From the NCBI GenBank assembly GCA_964476705.1, contig CAYZBM010000042.1, positions 1-17,390 on the forward strand: a DNA stretch of 17,390 nucleotides, read 5' to 3'. Below, piece by piece: positions 1-5,048 of the stretch (its first letter is position 1; each line of letters starts with the position of its first letter). This DNA comes from CAYZBM01 sp964476705 (GTDB lineage Bacteria > Pseudomonadota > Alphaproteobacteria > Rickettsiales > UBA6187). Below the pieces are notes generated by a model. The model saw only the letters and a list, made by a program, of their open reading frames with translations. It did not search any database and was not told where the DNA came from. The translations under genes were made by a program, and so were the position numbers.

Positions 1-109
1 ATAAGTATATGTTTTTTCAGGATATGTAGCATCATAGATAGTAGATCGCTGATCTGCTAAATTTAATAATTATTGATTAGAGGTAAATTATTTCTTGATC
101 TACTATAGT
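1..109 (+). repeat. 109-bp perfect direct repeat, copy A
   Basis: This segment is identical, base for base, to 4145-4253 in the same orientation. The match may run further left, because the window starts inside it. The first 23 bases (1-23) are the tail of a truncated copy of the 121-bp palindromic element seen whole at 4895-5015. The rest is mostly a 71-bp element with TATAGTAGATC-type ends (37-107). The unit is therefore a compound of two repeat families copied as a block. Identity stops at 109, where copy A continues into a further palindromic stretch and copy B runs into a gene end. Confidence 0.95.
37..107. repeat. 71-bp small inverted-repeat element (TATAGTAGATC family), copy in repeat A
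   Basis: The left end is GATAGTAGATC and the right end, read on the minus strand, is TATAGTAGATC, so 10 of 11 bases match as terminal inverted repeats. Inside the left end sits a hairpin: TAGTAGATC at 39-47 pairs with GATCTGCTA at 51-59 around a GCT loop, with one G-T type pair. An identical copy lies at 4181-4251, and a related 68-bp element with the same ends at 4017-4084. No coding capacity is visible, so if mobile it would need a transposase supplied from elsewhere. Confidence 0.7.
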
Positions 110-190
110 CCTACGTGAAAAAATGATTGATTATATGTGTATTTTATGTAAATCATTAGTAAATCAGCGATTTACTACTAATCTACTATA
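110..190. repeat. Palindromic spacer with perfect 9-bp hairpin, ending in TATAGTAGAT-type terminus
   Basis: A perfect hairpin is formed by TAGTAAATC (157-165) and GATTTACTA (169-177) with loop AGC. It resembles, in inverted orientation, the hairpin at 39-59; one of the differing stem positions is compensated (A-T here, G-C there). Bases 149-177 read on the minus strand also resemble 39-65, so 39-177 can be seen as one larger inverted repeat. The right end, ATCTACTATA (181-190), is the terminus shared by the small repeat family and carries the last bases of ispE. As it lies just downstream of ispE it may also act in transcript ending, though no clear T-run follows the hairpin. Confidence 0.55.
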
Positions 191-1037
191 TTTTTACTTC
201 AGCTATCTTTACCCACCAATGAGGATGTGTAATTTTAAAATATTCTAGCGCTTTTTTAGCTAAGTCTTCGTTATTAAATAAAGCAAAACAAGTAGCGCCG
301 CTACCTGACATTCTCGATAATATACAACCTTTATAATTACCTAATTCTTGAATAATAGTCTTAATTTCTGGGACAAATTTTATCGCCACTTTTTCTAGAT
401 CATTATTAGTATTAATAATTTCATTTAATACATTATTTTTATTAATCTTAATTGCTCCTGTATAGTAATCTGGAGTTAAGTTCTTAAATATAGTTGCTGT
501 ATCTAAAGTTTTTCTTGGATTAACTAATACTGCAAATAAATTATTAGGCAAAGTAACAAACTCTAATTTCTCCCCAATACCTGACATAATGGCAGGTTTT
601 TGATATAAAAACATAGGTACATCAGCGCCAAGTATTAAAGCTAAATTATGTAATTTTTCTTGGCTAATATTTAAATTACAAAGCTGATTAAAATATAATA
701 ATATTCCAGCCGAATTAGATGAACCACCACCTAAACCTGCTGCTATAGGAATATTTTTTTCTAATCTTATTTCATAATTACCTTTAAATTCTATATTTTC
801 TTTTTCAAGAATTCTTATAGCTTTAGTTATAATATTATTTTCAATATTTAAACCATCTATAGAAGATGCAAACTCACCAGTTATTGTTAAAGAAAATTTA
901 TGCGCAGGTTTTATAGTAATAACATCATAAAGATTTATAAAAACTACTCCACTTTCTAGCAGATGATAACCATCATTCCTTTTATTTAAAACATGTAAAA
1001 ATAAATTAAGTTTTGCTGGAGAATTTATTATACCCAT
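186..1037 (-). CDS. ispE: 4-diphosphocytidyl-2-C-methyl-D-erythritol kinase (IspE)
   Basis: IspE phosphorylates CDP-methylerythritol with ATP in the cytosol, the fourth step of the MEP pathway to isoprenoid precursors. The 283-residue product has the length typical of the family. Visible marks are the N-terminal PAKLNLFLHV segment with the substrate-binding Lys9 and Asn12, the GHMP-kinase glycine loop IPIAAGLGGGSSNSA at about 96-110, the LGADVPMFL segment with catalytic Asp139, and the C-terminal SGSGATCFALF motif at 244-254. The ATG overlaps the stop of the upstream TPR gene by one base (TAATG), so translation is probably coupled. The last Ile codon and the TAG stop lie in the ATCTACTATA terminus of the adjoining repeat, suggesting that repeat insertion reset the C-terminus. 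The gene looks intact and functional. Confidence 0.96.
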   Translation of the reverse strand: MGIINSPAKLNLFLHVLNKRNDGYHLLESGVVFINLYDVITIKPAHKFSLTITGEFASSIDGLNIENNIITKAIRILEKENIEFKGNYEIRLEKNIPIAAGLGGGSSNSAGILLYFNQLCNLNISQEKLHNLALILGADVPMFLYQKPAIMSGIGEKLEFVTLPNNLFAVLVNPRKTLDTATIFKNLTPDYYTGAIKINKNNVLNEIINTNNDLEKVAIKFVPEIKTIIQELGNYKGCILSRMSGSGATCFALFNNEDLAKKALEYFKITHPHWWVKIAEVKI

Positions 1038-2734
1038 TATAAAAGGCCTTTTTCTATTTTATTCTTAAGAACATCAGTAGGTATATCCTCATTATTATTT
1101 GAGTATTTTAAAGCTTTCTGCCACTGAAATCTAGCTTCTAATTTTCGTCCTTGTTGCCAATAGATATCTCCCAAATGATCATTAATAATAGCGTCTTGTG
1201 GCAATGCTTCTAAAGCTTTTTCTATATAATTTTCTGCCTTTTTGTAATCTTTTAGTCGATAAAATACCCAGCCCATACTATCTATTATTTGAGCATTTTC
1301 AGGTCGTTGTTTTAAAGCCTTCTCGACCATTAGCCTTGCTTCATCTATCCGAATATTTTGCTCAAGCCAAGTATAAGCCAAATAATTTAACAAATCAGGT
1401 TGATTAGGATATAATTTAAGCGCAGTTTCTAAATCATTATTAGCTTTATCTAATTGTTTTAAATTATGATAACAAATTCCTCTTAAGAAATATATAAACC
1501 ACTTATTTCCCTTATACTCAGCTTTTTCCAAATCATTATATATCGTTGTAGCTTTAGCATATAATTTATCTTCCATATAAAGATCAGCTAGAGTTGCTAA
1601 GGCATGAAAATAAAGATCTTTTTGTTTAGAGATTTTATAAAATTGTTCTATAGCTTTATTTTTATTCCCTAAATAATAATTATCTTTATTAGCACTAACC
1701 TGAGTATAGTCATAAAAATCAGAATCTTTTGATATTTTATTATAAACATCTATTGCTTGCTGGTATTTTTTTTCACTTTCATATTCTTGAGCAAGAGTAA
1801 TTACAGTCTCAATATTATTATCATTAATATATAAAGATAAATGACTATATATTTTAGTTGGAAGAGCGGCATTGTACCCGGCAAAGATCTTAGCTATATC
1901 TAAAAATATCTCACTAATCATCAATTTAGCATAATATTTTTTCTTCTCTAATATATTATCTAATTTTTGCCATCTTACTTCATTATATTTATTTAGATAA
2001 GTAGAGCCATAATCAATAGTATTTCTAATCTTAGCTAATTCAGAATTATTCTTTGTTTTAAGATAAAAATTTCGAGCCACATCAAGATAATTATACGAAA
2101 CTTTCGCAAGCGACTCACTCTTTTTAAAATATTGTAATGCTTTTATCTCATCACCGTTTAGATCATTAAGAACAGCCCTTTGAAAATAAAACAATCCACT
2201 TTCATCACCCCTAGCTGATATATTATCGGCAATTTTTGTTGCAAGTTGGTAATTATCATCACCAACATAGGCCCAAATTAATAAATATTCTAAAGCTAGA
2301 GTATCAACACCTAAACTATTATTCTTCTTCTCTAAGGCTAATAAACTATTGATCTCTTTTGCCGTGGAAGAAAATTTATCTTTCTTAATATTATCAATTA
2401 CAATTAATAATTTTGCTATTGAATCATTTGGGTCAAGGTTTAGATAATATTTAGCATAGAAAATTGCTTTATCTATATTTCCTGCATATAGATAAGCAAG
2501 TAATGTTGATTTAAATAATTTTTTATCATTACCACTATATTCTAATCTATTACTTAACTCCTGTGCAGCTAGTTCAGAATCTCCGGCCATATGTACATAA
2601 TTAATAGCTAAACTAAGGCCATAACTAGAACCATAAGCATATTCACTATAGAATTTAGGATTTTGCGAAGTTGGAGATGCAACATTTGCAATAATTATTA
2701 TAATAATTAAGATTTTAAAAGCGTTTTTTACCAT
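1037..2734 (-). CDS. Exported tetratricopeptide-repeat protein
   Basis: A 565-residue protein starting with a signal peptide: MVKN, then a run of Ile/Leu (about residues 8-15), then a small-residue ANVAS region near 17-20. There is no lipobox cysteine, so it is probably periplasmic. The C-terminal half carries tandem TPR helix pairs; the clearest are at about 410-443, 445-479, 480-513 and 514-547, the last with HLGDIYWQQGRKLEARFQW. Weaker helical repeats occupy about 50-400. TPR arrays bind proteins; the partner here is unknown. It is the first gene of a two-gene unit with ispE, an arrangement common in alphaproteobacteria, although no direct link to isoprenoid synthesis is established. No Shine-Dalgarno motif is obvious before the ATG. 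Confidence 0.85.
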   Translation of the reverse strand: MVKNAFKILIIIIIIANVASPTSQNPKFYSEYAYGSSYGLSLAINYVHMAGDSELAAQELSNRLEYSGNDKKLFKSTLLAYLYAGNIDKAIFYAKYYLNLDPNDSIAKLLIVIDNIKKDKFSSTAKEINSLLALEKKNNSLGVDTLALEYLLIWAYVGDDNYQLATKIADNISARGDESGLFYFQRAVLNDLNGDEIKALQYFKKSESLAKVSYNYLDVARNFYLKTKNNSELAKIRNTIDYGSTYLNKYNEVRWQKLDNILEKKKYYAKLMISEIFLDIAKIFAGYNAALPTKIYSHLSLYINDNNIETVITLAQEYESEKKYQQAIDVYNKISKDSDFYDYTQVSANKDNYYLGNKNKAIEQFYKISKQKDLYFHALATLADLYMEDKLYAKATTIYNDLEKAEYKGNKWFIYFLRGICYHNLKQLDKANNDLETALKLYPNQPDLLNYLAYTWLEQNIRIDEARLMVEKALKQRPENAQIIDSMGWVFYRLKDYKKAENYIEKALEALPQDAIINDHLGDIYWQQGRKLEARFQWQKALKYSNNNEDIPTDVLKNKIEKGLL

Positions 2735-2743
2735 TTTAGAACA

Positions 2744-2774
2744 ATTATAACGTTTCTTTATACTTAAAATTCAA
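2744..2774 (-). promoter_or_regulatory. Candidate promoter for the TPR-ispE unit
   Basis: On the minus strand TTGAAT (2769-2774) and TATAAT (2744-2749) are separated by 19 bases, longer than the usual 17. The -10 hexamer matches consensus perfectly but lies only about 10 bases before the ATG, so the transcript would have almost no leader. This is a sequence match only; the region is AT-rich and chance TATAAT matches are common. Confidence 0.35.
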
Positions 2775-2788
2775 CTATAACAAAGCGT

Positions 2789-2794
2789 TATAAT
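2789..2794 (+). promoter_or_regulatory. Candidate -10 box for rlmN
   Basis: A perfect TATAAT sits 41 bases before the rlmN ATG in the 101-bp divergent spacer. No good -35 hexamer lies at 16-18 bases upstream; TTAAAA at 2764-2769 would need a 19-base spacer. The match is weak support because of base composition. Confidence 0.25.
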
Positions 2795-2835
2795 TTATAT
2801 ATAAAATAGTCCACCTAAAAAAGATACAAATTAAA

Positions 2836-3936
2836 ATGTTAGCTCAAGATTCATCACATAACGCCATTAAGACCAGTAATATAATTGGCATAAGCAAAGA
2901 CAATATACAAGAAATTATTAAAGAGAATAAAGCACAAAGTTTTAGAGCTCAGCAATTATGGCATTGGCTTTATAACAAAGGTATCAAATCTTTTACAGAA
3001 ATAAGTAATCTAAATAAAGAACTTATTCTCCATTTACAAGAAAACTATACTATTTTAAGACCCAAAATAGTTACCGAACAAAGATCAAAAGATGGCACTA
3101 TAAAATGGCTACTTGAGCTTGCTGACAAAAATCAAATTGAAACAGTTTTTATTCCGGAAGAAAAAAGAGGAACTTTATGTATCTCCTCACAAGTAGGCTG
3201 TTCTTTAACCTGCTCTTTTTGTCATACCGGGACACAAAAAATGGTCAGGAACTTATTAGCTGGCGAAATAATTGGGCAAATTATGTTAGCTAAAGATGTG
3301 CTAAACGACTGGCCCGCAAATAAAGAAAATAAAAGAATTACTAATATAGTTTTAATGGGTATGGGTGAACCACTAATTAACTATTATAATGTAGTAAAAG
3401 CAGTTAATATTATGACCGCACCTGATGGGCTTAATTTATCCAAAAGACGAGTAACCTTATCTACATCAGGAGTTGTTCCCAATATAGTAAGATTTGGTGA
3501 AGATACTGGTATTAGTCTAGCAGTCTCATTACATGCAACTAATGATGAGTTACGTAATACTCTAGTTCCAATTAATCGCAAATATCCAATCAAAGAATTA
3601 ATAGCAGCCTGCAAAGCCTATCCTAAGCATGATAAACATAGAAGAATTACTTTTGAATATGTAATGCTTAAAGATATTAATGATAGCGATCAAAATGCCC
3701 ATGAATTAATAAACTTAGTCAAAGACTTACACGCAAAAATTAATCTAATACCTTTTAATCCTTGGCCAGGATCTAATTATTTGTGCTCTGACCTAGAGAG
3801 AATAAAAAGATTCTCCAAAATTATCTATGATGCGGATATTGAAGCTCCAGTTAGAACTCCCCGCGGGCAAGATATATTGGCTGCTTGCGGCCAGCTGAAA
3901 TCTGCTAGCGTAAAAAATGTTACAAAAGAAATTTAA
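2836..3936 (+). CDS. rlmN: Dual-specificity 23S rRNA A2503 / tRNA A37 C2-methyltransferase RlmN
   Basis: RlmN is a radical-SAM enzyme that methylates C2 of A2503 in 23S rRNA and of A37 in some tRNAs, tuning the peptidyl-transferase centre and decoding. The 366-residue product carries the CxxxCxxC iron-sulfur motif as Cys122, Cys126 and Cys129 (GCSLTCSFCHTG), the SAM-binding MGMGEPL motif at about 174-180, the RRVTLSTSG segment at 204-212, and the two reactive cysteines expected for the ping-pong mechanism, Cys115 and Cys351 (AACGQL). The N-terminal part (about 20-90) is the helical RNA-binding domain. The gene is the only one on the plus strand and is transcribed divergently from the TPR gene. 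The Shine-Dalgarno is poor. An RlmN rather than a Cfr resistance enzyme is the simple reading, because this is a lone chromosomal copy with typical RlmN motifs. Confidence 0.97.
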   Translation: MLAQDSSHNAIKTSNIIGISKDNIQEIIKENKAQSFRAQQLWHWLYNKGIKSFTEISNLNKELILHLQENYTILRPKIVTEQRSKDGTIKWLLELADKNQIETVFIPEEKRGTLCISSQVGCSLTCSFCHTGTQKMVRNLLAGEIIGQIMLAKDVLNDWPANKENKRITNIVLMGMGEPLINYYNVVKAVNIMTAPDGLNLSKRRVTLSTSGVVPNIVRFGEDTGISLAVSLHATNDELRNTLVPINRKYPIKELIAACKAYPKHDKHRRITFEYVMLKDINDSDQNAHELINLVKDLHAKINLIPFNPWPGSNYLCSDLERIKRFSKIIYDADIEAPVRTPRGQDILAACGQLKSASVKNVTKEI

Positions 3937-3951
3937 TGAAGGTAAAGAAAT

Positions 3952-3973
3952 AACTTCTTTATCTTAAGAAGTT
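3952..3973 (+). terminator. Possible weak terminator after rlmN
   Basis: AACTTCTT (3952-3959) pairs perfectly with AAGAAGTT (3966-3973) around a six-base loop, starting 15 bases after the rlmN stop. The stem is AT-rich, and the tract after it (TCACTTTCTATTTT) is only moderately T-rich, so termination strength is doubtful. Confidence 0.4.
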
Positions 3974-4016
3974 TCACTTTCTATTTTCTGACGCCAACCA
4001 CTAGCTTTTTTTAATA

Positions 4017-4084
4017 TATAGTAGATTAAGAAAAATTTAGTTTTTATAAATAAAATAGCAAATCATTTTACTTGATCTACTATA
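4017..4084. repeat. 68-bp small inverted-repeat element (TATAGTAGATYAAG family)
   Basis: The left end TATAGTAGATTAAG (4017-4030) and the right end, read on the minus strand, TATAGTAGATCAAG (4071-4084) form 14-base terminal inverted repeats with one mismatch. The interior is AT-only-like and has no reading frame of note. It is a diverged relative of the 71-bp element at 37-107 and 4181-4251. Its right end shares TA bases with the left end of the next element at 4083, so two different repeat families abut at a TATA site, as expected if insertion targets TA. Confidence 0.7.
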
Positions 4085-4167
4085 TAGTATTTCATGATTG
4101 AAATAACCTATATTACTGATCCTGAACAAAACATAAATAGTATTATAAGTATATGTTTTTTCAGGAT
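4083..4167. repeat. Truncated copy of the 121-bp palindromic element
   Basis: These 85 bases match the minus-strand reading of 4931-5015, starting from the TATAGTATTTC end, at 78 of 85 positions by hand alignment. The remaining part of the element, including its other terminal repeat, is missing: after CAGGAT the sequence changes to ATGTAGC and then to the 71-bp element. The copy is inverted relative to the full element on the far side of the DUF1640-like gene. Its last 23 bases are included in the 109-bp direct repeat. Confidence 0.85.
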
Positions 4168-4253
4168 ATGTAGCATCATAGATAGTAGATCGCTGATCTG
4201 CTAAATTTAATAATTATTGATTAGAGGTAAATTATTTCTTGATCTACTATAGT
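4145..4253 (+). repeat. 109-bp perfect direct repeat, copy B
   Basis: This is identical to 1-109. In this copy the left context is visible: the truncated palindromic element continues upstream to 4083. It ends two bases before the DUF1640-like gene's stop codon. No variation between copies over 109 AT-rich non-coding bases means either recent duplication or continuing gene conversion. Confidence 0.95.
4181..4251. repeat. 71-bp small inverted-repeat element, copy in repeat B
   Basis: This is the same sequence as 37-107, with ends GATAGTAGATC and, on the minus strand, TATAGTAGATC, and the same internal hairpin near the left end. It appears to have interrupted or replaced the right part of the palindromic element ending at 4167. 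Confidence 0.7.
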
Positions 4254-4255
4254 TC

Positions 4256-4741
4256 CTAAATTTTAACATATGGTAATACTTTTTCTAAAACTACAATTAG
4301 CGCTCCTAGGGCAAAAACTGATTTAGTTAACATTCCCCCAAGTTTTATTATAATTTCATCTTTTATAGACTTAATTTCTGCACCCATTCTTGTTTCCATT
4401 TTACTCATATCAGCTCTAAAGCTAATATCTATCTTATCGAGCTTTATATCGATATTTTTTTCTAGATCATTAATATCTTTTTTGGTAGCTATTGCTAGAT
4501 CATTAAAGTCTTTTTTAGTAGCTGCCGCTAGATCATTAATATCTTTCTTAGTAGCTATTGCTAGATCATTAAAGTCTTTTTTGGTAGCAATTTCTAACTT
4601 ACGAAGATCTTCTTTGGTAGCTATATGATTCTCAAAAAGATTACTCAAACCTAAAGCTTGTGCATCAGCTTGCTTTTTATTAAAGCCAGCCTCCTGTAGT
4701 TGATTAGAATATTCTAAGGGGTTAAAAATTACTTGCTGCAT
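4256..4741 (-). CDS. Coiled-coil, membrane-anchored protein with 11-residue repeats (DUF1640-like)
   Basis: A 161-residue protein of unknown function. Residues 1-39 are a short head region. Residues 40-94 are five 11-residue repeats of the form [I/A]ATKKD[F/I]NDL[A/E], a hendecad pattern that predicts a long right-handed coiled coil. Residues 95-135 continue as charged coiled coil (Met-rich around 112-120). Residues about 136-158 (GGMLTKSVFALGALIVVLEK) are a single hydrophobic helix, so the protein is probably tail-anchored in the inner membrane. The layout resembles DUF1640/CCDC90-type proteins and also the Bdr repeat proteins of Borrelia; the assignment rests on architecture, not on conserved catalytic residues. 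AAAGG lies 11 bases before the ATG. The gene sits between repeat clusters, so it may be an accessory insertion next to rpoC. Confidence 0.8.
   Translation of the reverse strand: MQQVIFNPLEYSNQLQEAGFNKKQADAQALGLSNLFENHIATKEDLRKLEIATKKDFNDLAIATKKDINDLAAATKKDFNDLAIATKKDINDLEKNIDIKLDKIDISFRADMSKMETRMGAEIKSIKDEIIIKLGGMLTKSVFALGALIVVLEKVLPYVKI
4460..4624 (-). repeat. In-gene tandem repeats: five 33-bp units, grouped as two 66-bp units plus one
   Basis: Five 33-bp units encode residues 40-94. Units 2 and 4 carry KDFNDLA and units 3 and 5 carry KDINDL, so units 2-3 (4526-4591) and 4-5 (4460-4525) form a near-identical 66-bp duplication. Unit 1 (4592-4624, KEDLRKLE) is more diverged. Such arrays change copy number easily by slippage or unequal recombination while staying in frame. 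Confidence 0.9.
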
Positions 4742-4764
4742 AAAATAATTTACCTTTATTTACC

Positions 4765-4792
4765 ATTATCGCATATAAGAATATAACCCCAA
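4765..4792 (-). promoter_or_regulatory. Candidate promoter for the DUF1640-like gene
   Basis: On the minus strand GATAAT (4765-4770) is a five-of-six match to the -10 box, with TTGGGG (4787-4792) 16 bases upstream as a poor -35. An alternative pairing is TTGCAT (4795-4800) with TATATG 17 bases downstream. Either would start a transcript within the 120 bases between the rpoC terminator and the gene, giving it a promoter of its own. Confidence 0.3.
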
Positions 4793-4865
4793 GAATGCAA
4801 CATGTCTAGATATAAAACAAATAATTACTCAAGCATAAATAGTGCGTTATTGAATTTAATTTGGC

Positions 4866-4895
4866 AAAAAAATTCCCCAACAAAGGGGAATTTTT
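4866..4895 (-). terminator. Intrinsic terminator of the rpoC transcript
   Basis: AAAAATTCCCC (4868-4878) pairs perfectly with GGGGAATTTTT (4885-4895) around a six-base loop. Read on the minus strand the stem is followed by a seven-T run (complement of 4866-4872), the classic intrinsic layout. It lies about 150 bases past the rpoC stop, the intervening space being filled by the palindromic element. The hairpin also has a T-run on the plus strand and could work in both directions. Confidence 0.85.
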
Positions 4896-5015
4896 ATAGT
4901 ATTTCTTATTTGAAATGAATGTATTTATGGATCCCGAAAAAACATATACTTATAGTACTATTTATATTTTATTCAGGATCCATAATATAGGTCATTTCAA
5001 TCATGAAATACTATA
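4895..5015. repeat. 121-bp MITE-like palindromic element
   Basis: The ends TATAGTATTTC (4895-4905) and, on the minus strand, TATAGTATTTC (5005-5015) match exactly. The inverted similarity continues with some mismatches for about 40 bases on each side (TTGAAATGA, then ATGGATCC), leaving a central AT-rich part of about 40 bases. It can fold into one long hairpin. TATA at both outer edges fits a TA target. It lies between the rpoC stop and its terminator, so it is transcribed as part of the rpoC 3' untranslated region. A truncated inverted copy is at 4083-4167. No reading frame is present. Confidence 0.85.
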
Positions 5016-5048
5016 TAAAAATAAAGTCTTTTATACCACCTAAAATAT

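Noticed and set aside
1..190. CRISPR array
   Set aside because: The repeats are few, palindromic, unevenly spaced and not separated by unique spacers of constant size.
1198..1407. Open frame on the plus strand inside the TPR gene
   Set aside because: It lies wholly opposite a well supported gene with clear TPR periodicity, and has no recognisable motif or ribosome binding site.
3966..4012. Minus-strand peptide tail KKASGWRQKIESETS followed by a stop, perhaps the end of a lost gene
   Set aside because: It is only about 15 residues, overlaps the hairpin after rlmN, and upstream runs into the repeat element. I do not recognise a family, so I do not call a pseudogene.
4017..5015. Composite transposon carrying the DUF1640-like gene
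   Set aside because: No transposase is present and the left copy of the flanking element is truncated, so mobility as a unit is not supported; kept only as a question about inverted flanking repeats.
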